Origin: Actinomucor elegans
Lineage: Eukaryota; Mucoromycota; Mucoromycetes; Mucorales; Mucoraceae
DNA length: 64,000 nt
NCBI GenBank assembly: GCA_026027325.1
Contig: JAMSLZ010000004.1
Coordinates: 3,078,843 to 3,142,842, forward strand
Direction: 5' to 3'
Below are positions 36,001-47,348 of this stretch, in pieces. Under the pieces are notes generated by a model. It saw nothing but the letters and a program-made list of their open reading frames with translations. It was not told the DNA's origin and did no database searches. The position numbers and the translations under genes are program-made. Position 1 is the stretch's first letter; every line of letters starts with the position of its first letter.

Positions 36001-38550
36001 GATGACCAACTATATCGCGCTATCTGGTTCGCCCTTATCACATTCTGCACATTTAATGAGCGAGGAAGTCCAGTTTGCTGCTCGATTTGCCTTAGGTCAT
36101 TTTGCGCCCTTTGTGATTAGTAACGAAAAGTCATCGGAGATGGTATTTAATGTGCTAATGGATGCTGCCGTGAACACCAATAACAAGTTTAGAAGCATTG
36201 ATACTGCTGTTGATCTTGTACAATTCGCAAATGGCTATGCTGCGGGTCATTTCTCAGCTTCACTGGCTACTTACCCTACGCCAACACCACTTGTTGAGAG
36301 CATGAAGACAAATAGCTTGCAAATGCTATTAGGCTATTGTAGCTCGCAACCGGCTTCCGATAGTCGCATTATTGGTATTCTCATGGGTCTTGCCTCCAAA
36401 TTAAGCCCTGAAGTTATGGGCGACGAATTGGCCTTTGCTAAAGCAGGTTTGCAGGCCTATCTTCTAGGTGAAAGCATTAGCAAGGGACGTCTGCTTGGAT
36501 CCACTTGGTTATGTGCAGTAGGCGCACTTCAAGAAGACCATGTTGATTATGAATTATCTGCTCTTGTCGAATCTATAGTTGCTGCCGCTTCAAACGATGT
36601 AAGTTGTTGCCAGTTTATCAATTCAAGTAAAATCTAACAAGTCCAACTTTTGTATATAGTCCAGTTTGAGTCAGCATTTCTATCACTTTACTGTACCTTA
36701 CACCCAAATCCAACAACATAGCTATTTGTGTGCTGATACTAATGACGAAGAAACTACTGAGCAATTCTACAAACAAGCGTTCGATCCTTTGCTCACCAGC
36801 ATTGATAATGACGATGCATCCAGCAACTACCGTATCGCTAGCTTGTTTGGCTTGGGCAGTCTTCTCGGTGTCAATTATCTCAACACCACAACAAAATCTA
36901 TCTATCTTCAAGCCCAACGCTACCATGTTAGCTCCCGACGCATAGCTTTGGACAAGTTAACTACAGTTGCCGGTCTTACCGTTCGATCGGCGCCCACTGG
37001 CAATCTCAAAAGCGGTCGCGTAGCAGCAGCTGTCTGTGGTAAGGTTATTGAGCACGCACAATGTATGCAACGATCTCTTGGAAAACTAGAAACCGATGAT
37101 TTTGCGGCTATTGCTTCCTCTTCCATATCATCAAGTGAACCTGCATCTTATAATCGACTGAACAGCAATACTAGTTATTTACGTGCTGTTTTCGATCATC
37201 TTGCTACTGCTAATGAAGAGGCAGCAATCTTACTATTGAACAGCTTGATTCAAACACCCGGTCCTTTACCGCCTGTCAATTGGTTTACAATATTGATGAA
37301 ATGGACAAAGTCGTTGCCCAGGTTGTGTTTGGGATTTGCATCCAAGCATGCAGCCACATCATTTTCTCTAACTGAGTTTTTGATTACGCAAATGATGGCC
37401 ATGATCAAGAAAGGCGATATGGAATGCAAATTTCTGTTTACTATTGATGGTGCGTTCGATACTATACTTGAACTTACTGGTTTAGCCGAAAAGAAAACAG
37501 ACAGGATTCGCCGCGGTATGAATGCTGTTGTAAAGAAGACAGCGTTGTCTGAAAGTAGATTGATGGAGCTGTTGGAGCTTTGCCAAAAGTCTAATATGTC
37601 CATCTTGGTAAGTTGGTTTTATCATGACTACATATAACATTTTGTTACTCATTACGATGTTAGAATTGGACTTTGCATAGTTTATCACAATATTTGCCTT
37701 CACCCTTTGAAGAAGGGTCTTTGGATGAAGATAAGGTCAAATTGGCTTCATCTATCCGTCAATTCTTTTATCAATCAGTCATGGTTGAATTTTTTGAAAA
37801 CGGTCGAAGCCAAGATCTCTCCATTAATGATGCCGTCAAGTGTAGTATCACTGATCTAGACCAGATTTTCCCCACAATAAGATTAATCGATTGGAACCAG
37901 TTTTCAACACAAGCAGTTATTAATCGTGTTACAGTATTATGTGCTTTGCTCAGAGAGGCACCCATCAACAAAAAACAAGCCATTGTCAAGTACATCAGCA
38001 CATCCATGGCCTATTTGATTGGCTGTGAAACATCAGACGAGATAATAGAAACATGGCAAGATATTAATGAGACAGTTTGTGAAGATGTTTGCGGTGATAA
38101 CAAAAAAGCGATGGCGTGGATTATTCGTATACTTGACGCGTTTGTTGTGCATATGGGAGCATTTGATGATTCTTCTATATTTGACGATCAAGCAGTAGCA
38201 GAAGCTATTTGTTATGGCCTGCGTGAAACATTGATCTTCATACAAGCTATTCCTTTCGAATTTATATCATTAAGTCAAGATGTTCAACTCGCCGACACAG
38301 TGTGTCAACTTGATTATTACTTGAATCTACAGGGTGATTTCAAGACGGAACAAGAACAGGTAAACCTATTGTTTAAAACTATTGTAAATGTCTTGTTAAT
38401 TTTTTTTTCATTGATTAGATTACCAAGCGTATATTCACTTTGTTGGATATGTCACGAAAACTCCAGGCCGAAATCACTGCCGACTTTTTCTATCGACTCA
38501 CGCTTGGGCTCCCTCAAGATTATGTCTTGCAATACGAAGCTAGATATTAA
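33064..38550 (+). CDS. Large helical-repeat protein, probably focadhesin/RST1-like
   Basis: Seven exons: 33064-34134, 34189-35086, 35142-35876, 35928-36598, 36660-37607, 37664-38359 and 38419-38550, 1,716 residues in one frame. The whole protein is built of alpha-helical HEAT/ARM-like units. There is no signal peptide, membrane segment or enzyme motif. Repeated Ala/Gly-Leu-Gly segments (QFAARFALGHFAPF, YRIASLFGLGSLLGVNYL, ISKGRLLGSTWLCAVGAL) and the length near 1,800 residues fit the focadhesin/RST1 family. Its animal and plant members stabilise or bridge the Ski complex and the cytoplasmic exosome. I infer a similar role in cytoplasmic RNA decay, but a different HEAT-repeat scaffold cannot be excluded by eye. 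The exon models are well supported by frame; the name is less certain. Confidence 0.6.
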
Positions 38551-39768
38551 CAATAAACAATTACATTCAATAAGCTATTGGCCACAATTAATTATTTATA
38601 TTCTACTATATACTACAAATGATGTTTTTTTTGAACATGGGATTCAAACACCAACCAGGAACACCTTAATCTATGTATTGAAATTTGGAATTAATCTGCG
38701 ATCATCAGCCTTATCGAAAACTGGAATATGTTTTTTTTTTTTATTCTGGCTTCGTGTTTTTGTATACCAGAACTACATGAGATTCAGGCAGAAATCTGAG
38801 GTGAATACAACCCCCCCCCCCTCCCTCCCCTCTTCTAGCTGGAGGCCTGCAACAGTGCCCTAGAAAGCCCCTCCAAAGGGCAACGACGACTGAGTGAGTG
38901 CAGTGAATAAAGGACCGACTTTACATGCATACTAATAAAACTCAAACCATACATGGGCAATGCCCACTAACTCAACGAAAAAGAGGCATCCAATTTGGCT
39001 ACACCAAAACACCAGCTTTTGGTACTGGCTTGGTCTTATCGCATGGAAAATATTTCCAAATGCTGTGATAAATAAGAAGAATTGCAACAGTGCGATTGAA
39101 GCGCTTTATCAACTGGCTTTCGCTGATACTTACCTTATAAGCGTAGTTAGTAATAATCTTGTAATTTCCCTCTTGCTTGTAAAACTGATTAATTGGTTTT
39201 TGGCCAAAATCTGGAGCACTTTTGGTTCTTCAATTGAACTAAGGCCTATCACTATATCAATGCAAGTATATGCTATATGACTTTCTAAAATTCAGGAACG
39301 TTATTTTCATTGGCGTCATTTGAACCGACAATGAGAATAGAGCTCAACTAAGTGCTAAACAGAACCTTTTACACATATTAATAATGAACCGAGATGAATT
39401 CTTGACTTTTGAAAATACATAGAAAAAACTGTATTCTTTAAAATAGCGAAAAGTGAAGAGCTTTGAATAAAGGTAAATGTTTGAGAGCAGTAATTTATTA
39501 TAAAAGAAATATCGCTAGACCTGACCAACTAAGCGTGACCCGGTGTATATATATACTACATACCAGTTTTCCAAATATCCTAAAATCAATTTTCACTAAC
39601 TATTAATGGACGCAAGAATTAATAGAGAAGTTGACAAAGAAATGTACAAGTAGTATACAACCATATACATAAGTCATACTCGGCTATTCAAATTCAGTAA
39701 TTCAAACTTTCACAATTATAATTATTCTACTAATTTTTTATTATATATATTATACACATCTCAAAAAT
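38551..39768. other. Convergent intergenic region with a C-rich tract
   Basis: Between two genes whose 3' ends face each other. A run of C (CCCCCCCCCCCTCCCTCCCC) lies at 38811-38830, followed by a GC-richer stretch to about 38900 that includes GGGCAACGACGACTGAGTGA. This differs in composition from its surroundings and may be the end of an old retroelement copy. The ORF at 38960-39280 is not recognisable. Confidence 0.4.
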
Positions 39769-41118
39769 TTACTCTACATGTTCATACTGTTCAACAGGAA
39801 TATTTAAGAGCTCATACATATTCACCATCTTGGATTCTGTCCAACCATGTTCTCGTACCAAATTAATGACCTTACCGCTTGCAAACCCATTAGGGCTTAG
39901 ACGTCCTGTTCTTCCGGCCATATGTAAATAGGATGTGACAGACGTTGGTTTTCCCAAGATAAACACATGCGATACTTGGGGTATATCCACACCTCTTGCG
40001 GTAAATTCGGTAGCAATCCACAACACCTTACGTTTGCTGTTGTAATGCTGAATATCTTCCGCCTCTACATCATGTTCGGCCAACTTTTTCTTTACGGAAG
40101 CTACACTCACCGTAGGTCCCACAAACAAGATACCATGATGCACAGGCTCTATCTCTTGCAAAACAGCCAAACTCTCCATCATCCGATCATCCAAATCATC
40201 GAAATCTGCCTGTTTATCGTGCGATTTAATTTCTGATTTCTGAGCGTGGATGTTACGGATACGATCGTCTGATATTACTAAACAGTGATGGCGTACAGTG
40301 GCATTACGTTCGCTGTCAAGTTGAGAACCATGCACGATATCAACAAACATAGGATCTCGCACCCATTGCTTTTGATGAGTTAAAAAATAGCGCAGAGGGC
40401 GGTTCAGTGTAGCAGAAGACATCATGGTTTGGTGTCTGTTGAGCTTGGCTAATTGATCAAGTAGTTGTTCAGCAGGTTTAGGATGGATTACACGTTTTTG
40501 CTGCTGACGTACGGTGGCATAGCGTTTGGGTAAAGCAAAGGCTTGATCGGCTTCGTCTACAATTAAGCGCTCGAGTGCGTGAAGAGGAAGCTGGCCTTGT
40601 GAAAGCACATCGAGGATACGGCCTGGCGTACCAACGACAGTATGAGGAACGTGCGCTATATCGTAAGGCTCTGCTGCATTGGCGAGGATCTTGATATGGT
40701 TGCTGCTCGAGAGATCTTGAATCCAGCGACCGATCTGGTAAGCAAGTTCTTGATTAGGAACAATGTAGAGTGAATGGACACTTTTATGACGTGTAATGTG
40801 AGTAGGAATAAGCGATGCTAAGGTGAGTGCTGTACCAAAGGTCTTGCCTGTACCTGTACGATCGCGCAACAAGATATCACGTTGGCCTGCAACAAGCGTA
40901 GGAATAAACTGCTCTTGGGCAAGGGTAGGGCGTGTTACATTGAAATCAGATTTCAGTTTTTGACAGGTAGCAGAAGATACGCCCAAATTCTAGTATGTAG
41001 AAAATGCAAATGTGTAAGCATGGAGTCGCAGAAGAGACTTTCTTTCTAGTAACTGTACCTCAAATGTAGAGTAGCATCGTTTTAAATTCGAAATGCTATG
41101 TTTATATATAGTGAACAT
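39769..41118 (-). CDS. MRH4: Mitochondrial DEAD-box RNA helicase, Mrh4-like
   Basis: Mrh4 assists assembly of the large mitochondrial ribosomal subunit. Two exons, 41118-41059 and 40989-39769, 426 residues. The first exon encodes a short basic, mitochondrial-looking leader (MFTIYKHSISNLKRCYSTFE). Helicase motifs in order: Q-region (NVTRPTLAQEQFIP), motif I DRTGTGKT, Ia PNQELAYQIG, Ib GTPGR, II DEAD (LIVDEADQAF), III SAT, V region TEFTARGVDIPQ, VI HMAGRTGR. The residues before the P-loop (DR instead of the usual AQ/AP) are unusual. Targeting and overall motif spacing point to Mrh4 rather than a cytosolic helicase, but the assignment to that subfamily is inferred. Confidence 0.8.
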
Positions 41119-42070
41119 ATTCAAAAAAAAAAGGAAAAAAAAGAAAGAGTAAAAAGTTTTCGTATGTTTGAACTGTATTTATTATAATAAAAAAGTATGA
41201 TAATTAACCAGAAAAAGAGAAAAAAAAGTCTTCAATAAGAGAAAAGAAGCCTGTAAAAAGAAACATAACAGTTAGATATCATATTAAAATAAAAAGATCT
41301 TGGAAATAAGAAGGTATTCTTGTATAATTTCTTTAAATGTTCAGTTAAAAGGCAATAGGTTGTCCTCAGTAAAAGTGCAGAACAGGTCTGTTTTTTTCAT
41401 CTTTTTAAAGAAATCATAGAAAATACCAACTTTTTTCCCAATCACAATTGCTATAGAATACTTGCCTTAATTAATGGTTAATGAAGAAAGAATAGTAATA
41501 ATGGCAAAATGTTCTTGTCCTTTATACCTATCCCGAAACTTCGGAGACTGGAGCCTAAAAAAAAAAAAAAAAAAAAAAGCAAAAAGAAAAATTTCTAAGG
41601 AAAAGCAGTCTCTCCTAAAGCAGTCCATACAAGTCACGTTCCTGGAAACTGCCAATTCAGAAATAGAAAGCGAGATAATCTGATAGAGATCACAAGGACA
41701 TACTGCGGTTCATAGATAAACGGTTTAGAGTTCTTGTATTTTCCTTGTCTCGATCGAAAGAGGGAACTTTAAAACCTGTTATAGCCCTTAATGTATGCGA
41801 TTGATTGGATTATCCATAAGGTGATGGGGTCTAAATTCCCATGATTGGACAGACCACCAATGATCGGCATCTATAATCTAAAAAATTTTCACTTACACAA
41901 AGAAACCCCACAAAACTAGTCTTTTAGAATGTATATATATATGTTTTATTTGAAATGAACAAGAGTAAAATGAATTATAAGATATATATAAAAGATGTAA
42001 TAGTATATAAAAAAAAAGAAAGCTATACATTCAAGGAATACTAATATTAATATAAAAAAAATGAGTCTAA
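41119..42070. other. Intergenic region between the MRH4-like and bZIP genes
   Basis: AT-rich, with an A run of about 20 at 41559-41578. It must hold the promoter of the helicase gene and the 3' end of the bZIP gene. No coding sequence recognised; the frame at 41474-41683 is driven by the A run. Confidence 0.5.
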
Positions 42071-42916
42071 TTAAACACGAGAAGAGAGAGCTTTGTGAGC
42101 TTCAGCTAATTGTTCTTCCAAAACCTTGATACGGTTCTCATAAGAAGATTCTTTGGCTTTCAAGTTTGTCTTTTCAGAGTCCAATACAGCAACGCGCATC
42201 AATAAACCAGCATTGATTTTTTCGAGTTCAGAAACACGGACTTCCAAGGTCTCCATCTTTTGCACCTTACGAAGACGAGAACGACGAGCAGCATCGGTGT
42301 TCTTTTGACGTTTGACAGCAGCATCATCTTTAGGATCGATATCATCAGAGCGTTTACGCGTACGAGAAGGAGAAGCAGAGAAAGTTGGTGTAGAGGCACT
42401 GGTGACGGCAGGAGACTTGGTGGATACAATAGGTGTAGAAGGTGCAGCAACCGCGGCCAGAGCAGCTAAAGCAGCAGGCAATGAGTCTCCGATATCAGCG
42501 AACAAACTTGTCATTTGAGCAGCAGGTGTAACAGGAGTGGCTGGAGCAGTAGTAGTAGTAGCAACAGCAGTGGTAGTAGTGGCAGCGGTAGGAAGGGTAA
42601 ATAACTGAGGTGCAGGAGAATCCAAGATGGCAGATACATCCAAGTCAACCATACTGTTATCAAAGACACAGCTTGGTTTCATTTCGTCCTTGGTTTGGAA
42701 TGGAGGAGACATGAGAAATTGATCAAGAGGAGTGGCAATTTCTGGGGAAGAATTGGCACTGTACTCCGAGAGGAAGTCTTGCTTGAGCCATTCATCAAAC
42801 ATAGAAGAGGATTCTTGAGCAGGAGTACCCATGACTGGGGTTAGGGATTGGTAAAGTTGAGAGAATACGTCTTGATTCATCTTTTGGGATTCAAGGGGAG
42901 TGGTAGTAGAGGTCAT
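42071..42916 (-). CDS. bZIP transcription factor, Gcn4/CpcA-like
   Basis: Likely master activator of amino-acid biosynthesis genes in the general amino acid control response. Single exon, 281 residues. The C-terminal bZIP has the Gcn4-type basic region (AAVKRQKNTDAARRSRLRKV, with the NxxAARRSR core) and a leucine zipper (LEVRVSELEKINAGLLMRVA and onward). The N-terminal half is acidic and Ser/Thr/Pro/Ala-rich with aromatic residues in clusters (SMFDEWLKQDFLSEYS, DLDVSAILDSPAPQLFTLP), as expected for activation domains. The leader has three uORFs, and a perfect Gcn4 site lies upstream. These support the assignment and imply both translational control by uORFs and autoregulation. Jun/Jdp-like or other bZIPs are less likely. 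Confidence 0.85.
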   Translation of the reverse strand: MTSTTTPLESQKMNQDVFSQLYQSLTPVMGTPAQESSSMFDEWLKQDFLSEYSANSSPEIATPLDQFLMSPPFQTKDEMKPSCVFDNSMVDLDVSAILDSPAPQLFTLPTAATTTTAVATTTTAPATPVTPAAQMTSLFADIGDSLPAALAALAAVAAPSTPIVSTKSPAVTSASTPTFSASPSRTRKRSDDIDPKDDAAVKRQKNTDAARRSRLRKVQKMETLEVRVSELEKINAGLLMRVAVLDSEKTNLKAKESSYENRIKVLEEQLAEAHKALSSRV

Positions 42917-42961
42917 TTTGATTGGATGATCTAATAGATGCTTGTATTTGATTGATTGGAT

Positions 42962-43060
42962 TTAATAAGAGTTGTTCAACAGGGCAATAGTGATACTGGT
43001 TTTCGAGACTTGCAAGTCTTTTTTGTAGTTGTGGTGCACTTTTTTTGAGTGTGTAAACAT
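42962..43060 (-). promoter_or_regulatory. uORF 3 in the bZIP leader (32 codons plus stop)
   Basis: ATG at 43060, start MFTHSKKVHHNYKKDLQVSK, stop TAA at 42962. The stop lies 45 nt before the bZIP start codon at 42916. It overlaps uORF 2 in another frame. Expected to reduce main-ORF translation unless ribosomes bypass it. Confidence 0.5.
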
Positions 43061-43080
43061 GTTAACGAAATGTAAACCAT
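42976..43080 (-). promoter_or_regulatory. uORF 2 in the bZIP leader (34 codons plus stop)
   Basis: ATG at 43080, start MVYISLTCLHTQKKCTTTTK, stop TGA at 42976. It ends before the main start codon and would act as an inhibitory uORF. Confidence 0.5.
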
Positions 43081-43169
43081 AATGGTTACGAGAATATTTT
43101 AATCGAGATAAAGATAATGTGGTGTCTGGTTCTAGTGTAAATAATCGTCCAAAGGGAACGAGGATTAAT

Positions 43170-43187
43170 TTAAGCGGTGAAAGCCAT
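43170..43187 (-). promoter_or_regulatory. uORF 1 in the bZIP leader (five codons plus stop)
   Basis: ATG GCT TTC ACC GCT TAA (MAFTA). A very short 5'-most uORF followed by longer inhibitory ones is the arrangement that drives reinitiation control in GCN4/cpc-1 type genes. It lies about 270 nt upstream of the main ATG. Confidence 0.55.
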
Positions 43188-43415
43188 CGTATAGCACGGA
43201 AAATGGGAAAATGTAAAGTGTTATAGGGTGGGGTTCAAACAAAAAAAGATATAAAGGTAAGTAGTAGCGCTGGCTAAGAGGAAGTTTCTTTCTTTACAGA
43301 GAGAAACTTGATATCAGTAAGTGTAAATTGGGCAAACAGAGAACCCAATTAAAAAATAGAAGAGTGTGTAGACTAGAATAAAGAACAAGGAAAGCGAAAT
43401 GTCTTTTTTTCTCGG

Positions 43416-43423
43416 TTTTTATA
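43416..43423 (-). promoter_or_regulatory. TATA box of the bZIP gene
   Basis: TATAAAAA on the minus strand within GGATATAAAAACCGAG. It places transcription start near 43385-43395, upstream of all three uORFs, giving a leader of about 470 nt. Confidence 0.55.
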
Positions 43424-43471
43424 TCCAAAACTTATCTATGAATTGATTGGATGACTTTGTAGATAAGAGAG

Positions 43472-43480
43472 ATGAGTCAT
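43472..43480. promoter_or_regulatory. Gcn4-type binding site ATGAGTCAT
   Basis: A perfect nine-base palindrome, the high-affinity site for Gcn4/AP-1 bZIP proteins. It lies about 50 bp upstream of the bZIP TATA box and 126 bp upstream of the ceramidase ATG, so it could serve autoregulation and couple the two divergent genes. Confidence 0.6.
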
Positions 43481-43605
43481 TTCTTACCTTTCCTAATATA
43501 GGAACTTCAAAAAAAGGTCAAGGTAAGTGGCTTGTTAGTCTTACTATTGCAATTCAAGCTCCACTCGAGTTTTATCTATTTGTCTCTTGTTTGTTTCTTT
43601 ATATT

Positions 43606-44956
43606 ATGCCAGTTAGTCCTCGAGAAATGTATTGGGGTGCAGTGTAAGTGGCTCGCTGTTATGCCCTCTCGGCTCTTGGTTGTTAGATCATATTGATTAT
43701 CGGTTACCAAGGTGCTATAGCAACCAATCCAGAGAAGAAGAATTAGAAAAAAAAGAAAAAGAAAGCTGACCAATGACTTTTTTACAATAGCACATCCACC
43801 ATTGACTGGTGTGAAGTATGTTTTTTCGCACACACATGCATGCACAATTGTAGTTTTTTACTTAAACATCGATATTAGGAAAACTATACTGTTTCTCCAT
43901 ATTTAGCTGAATTCTTTAATACAGTTACAAATCTAGGGTTTCGTAAGCGAGTTTTGCATATACGTGGCGATTGCATTGACCATTATCCTAGTCTTTACGT
44001 CTCTGTTTGGTATATTCAATGTACTGAAAAACGGCTCAAGTAAAACTTTTATCTTGGCGTATTTAGGTGTTATTTTCGTTGGCTTTGGCTCGTGCGTAAT
44101 TTGAAAACACGTAAAAAAATATCACGCACTGAAATTTCATTCTAGGTGGTGCTTTCATATGACACTTCAATATGAAATGCAATTATTGGATGAATTACCT
44201 AGTAAGTAACCATCATGCACAGTAACATACATGTATTAATAAGTAGAAAGTGATTTACGTGGCTAGTATTGTCATGTGGCTCACGTAAGAAACTAATCTC
44301 CGGTTCTAGTTGTAAATATGCTCAGCACTTTTAGTTAGGTACCTTGCTGATCCTACTAGTGAAAATGGTTATCGTGTACCATTGATTCTGACTGTCTATT
44401 CAGCAACTGTTACTTGGTCTTACTTGATCATTAATGATCCTGTATTTCATCAAGTTTCTTATGCGCTCTTGGTACTTGGTATCGTTTATCGATCCATATC
44501 TTTATTCAAAAAGGTACCAGAAACCAAAGAATTTGACTATGAAAGACCTCGTATGGAATGTTTGCTTTGGATGTCGGCTATGGGCTTTATCATTGCTTTC
44601 ATTCTATGGAATATCGATAATCAATTCTGTCATAACCTAAGAAACTGGAGAAGTACAGTTTCACTTGCAGTGGGTTCTGTCAGTGAGGTATAAAATACCC
44701 TTTTTTTATGTACATATTTCATCGTTTTAATGCCTATTAATAGCTTCATGGGTGGTGGCACATTGGCACAGGTAAGCAAACGCAAAGCATCCCTAATGCT
44801 ATTGCTAATCACTTCTTCATAGCCTTGGGTTGCTACTATTTTATCGTCTTTAGCGAATGGATTCAGCCTACTCTGGCGAATGACAACAGATACATATTAC
44901 ACTGGTTTGGCCCTATTTGTTATTTAAGACTCATCGATAATAAGAAGCATCAATAA
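43606..44956 (+). CDS. Alkaline ceramidase (Ypc1/Ydc1/ACER family)
   Basis: Membrane enzyme of the ER/Golgi that hydrolyses ceramides to sphingoid base and fatty acid. Nine exons: 43606-43643, 43791-43815, 43879-43942, 43992-44091, 44146-44201, 44251-44284, 44339-44687, 44744-44771 and 44823-44956, 275 residues. The start PVSPREMYWGAVTSTIDWCE and ENYTVSPYLAEFFNTVTNLG match the family N-terminus. Zinc-site histidines are in WCFHMTLQYEMQLLDELP and, near the C-terminus, LHGWWHIGTALG. About seven hydrophobic segments fit the seven-helix fold. Exons 2, 6 and 8 are only 25, 34 and 28 nt. It shares a short divergent promoter with the bZIP gene. Confidence 0.92.
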
Positions 44957-45057
44957 ACGATGATCTTTGATAGTATACACGTGATACTAAACATACATTA
45001 AGAGAATAGTTCGTATTATACTCTGAGTCGCAAACCCTTTTTCTTTTCTTTTTATAC

Positions 45058-46470
45058 ATGCATCACGGTAGAGATTCATCATTGTCCTCCATCTCAGGAT
45101 CATTTAACGATAGCTGCTCCATTACCTCATCAGGTTCACCTCGAACCTCGCCTATTATCTCGCCTTACGTTTCACCTGGAGATTCCCCGAGAGAATTGTT
45201 AAATCAGCAATTTATGAATAGCATGTCCCTCCAACCACCTTTCAGTAATAATAGTAGCGGTAGCAACAATACTATTGGAAGTAATAACGTCAAGTCAAAC
45301 AGTAGCAATACGTTTGTACACAAGTTATACAAGTAAGGTATATGACTATAGTGCGTATTCTAAGTACTTACAATACAGTTAGTATGGTTGTAGATCATCA
45401 ATATCAGCATTTAATTGCTTGGAACTACACAGGTTCTTCATTTATCGTCTGCAATATTATGGAATTCTCGAGAGATGTACTGCCAAAACACTTTAAGCAT
45501 AATAACTTTAGTAGCTTTGTAAGGCAACTCAACATGTAAGTTCCTTTGCTGCTTCATTTCCTAAATAATACTCATTCATCCACAGGTACGGCTTTCATAA
45601 AGTGAACAAATCACCTCGAGGTCATCGCACATTGGCAGAGAACCAGATATGGGAGTTTTCGCATTTAAAGTTCATCAAGGATAGACCGGACCTATTAGAT
45701 GAGATTAAGCGAAAATCGCTAGAAACAGAGAATGCAACGAGAAGAGACCATGGTGATATACATTCTCATATGGCCGTGATGCAAGCATCTCAATCAGAAA
45801 TGGTTCAGCAGGTACTTAGATTACAAGATAAGTTTAGCCAAGTAGTACGCGAATTACAAGAAACAAAGAGCAGACAAATAAAGCAGCAATACGTATTAAA
45901 TGAGATGATGAACTTTTTAAAGCAAGCCCATGGAGGAGATAGTCTAGGTAGGTTATATGTACCTATACATGGATTAGTAGTAATACTAACATGTATATAG
46001 TACAAAGTACCATGGCAAATGAAATCAATATGGATGCTTTTGAACTGGATCATCATCATCAAGTCAAGTCTAATAACACCATAGAAAGACCGCCTTCTAT
46101 ATATATTACTTCCCATGATACCAACACGAACAATAACCAGTTTTATAACATGCAAACTAGAAATACAGCATCAAGAATACCACCAGCATTAACTGTTCAA
46201 ACGCAAAACCTGCAACAACAGCAGCAACAGCAGCAGCTAAGCCTATCTCCACAAAACCCAGAACAGTATTCGCCTGCTCTAAGCGCGTACCATACTGCAT
46301 TAAATACGCCCATTAGTCCCATGAGTCCGAATCCTTTTGTTCCGGATGAAGATATTCCAAACATAACGTTCAATCAACACCAGCAAATGTATAGCAATCA
46401 ACAATATCAACAGGCCATAATGGATCAACAACAATCAATGATGGCGACTCCATCTAGTAATGCATTCTAG
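45058..46470 (+). CDS. Heat-shock-factor-type transcription factor
   Basis: Likely binds inverted nGAAn repeats and regulates stress or developmental genes. Four exons: 45058-45332, 45383-45535, 45586-45947 and 46001-46470, 419 residues. The N-terminus is Ser/Pro/Asn-rich. The HSF DNA-binding domain spans about residues 86-190: FVHKLYN, QYQHLIAWNYTGSSFIVCN, FSRDVLPKHFKHNNFSSFVR (recognition helix), QLNMYGFHKVNK and IWEFSHLKFIKDRPDLLDEI. A coiled-coil (MVQQVLRLQDKFSQVVRELQ, then QQYVLNEMMNFL) fits HR-A/B trimerisation. The C-terminal half has a poly-Q run and repeated SP sites. The start lies only 101 bp after the ceramidase stop, so its promoter is compact. Hsf1 and Sfl1/Skn7-type factors cannot be separated with certainty, but there is no receiver domain. 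Confidence 0.88.
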
Positions 46471-47348
46471 TTATAACATATATATTATATTAATAAATAC
46501 AGTTACTTTTTATGCGATGCATCTCAAATCTTGTATATGTACAAAAGCAAGATAAAAGCAGGTATAAATCTAGGCACTACACGCTTTATTCGTTCACTTT
46601 TAGAATAAATTTTCGCACGATAAATGTCAACCATTTTCCTATTCATCGGATTTTATAACGAATAGGTATCTCCACAGATTACAGCCAAGTATCATATCTG
46701 GTAGTTAGTATATGCTCAAAGTTAATTTCTTCATCTATTAACACATATATTCAACTATAATGTAACGAATAGTTTATACTGGCGAATGAAGTAGTGAATT
46801 ATATGTGAATCTACATAGCAATACCTTGCACCGATTTTTTCAAAACTTTAATAATTTTTTTGGCCATCGAAATGCTATTTCAGAGACACAGTCTATTAAT
46901 AATAATCGTGTACTATACCTTAACGTATATATTTACAATATTTAAGCAATTTTGTGCAGATGAAGATGTCAAGTGTTGAGTCTATAATCAAATACTGAGA
47001 AATGGCATGAAAATCGGTAATGGTGACAAAATAATATTATAATTTTTGTTGTTTTTTTTGTCATTTGACGCAAAATACAATTTCTTTATAAAGGTTATTA
47101 ATACATGTTATACATATCAACCTTTTTTTCTTATTCAAAAAGCTTTCTAAAGTGTCAATGAATGGCATCTAGGGTTATTATGATTACCGGTCATTCAATC
47201 GCCAATGCCCAATCAAAACAATGGATTAATCTCAAGAAGTACCGCTAATGATGTGATGGTATAAGGTATTGCATATCTGTCCCAACGTTTGGGTCTTCCA
47301 TAAACTTAACAAGAACAAGCCTTTCATTTCTATTCATTTACAATAGAA
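46471..47348. other. Intergenic region between the HSF and dehydratase genes
   Basis: About 880 bp, AT-rich, tandem arrangement. No coding frame or RNA gene recognised. Confidence 0.5.

Noticed and set aside
38960..39280. 106-codon ORF downstream of the helical-repeat gene
   Set aside because: No family resemblance, atypical composition, no supporting splice structure. Treated as chance or decayed DNA.
41474..41683. 69-codon lysine-rich ORF
   Set aside because: Generated by the poly(A) run at 41559-41578.
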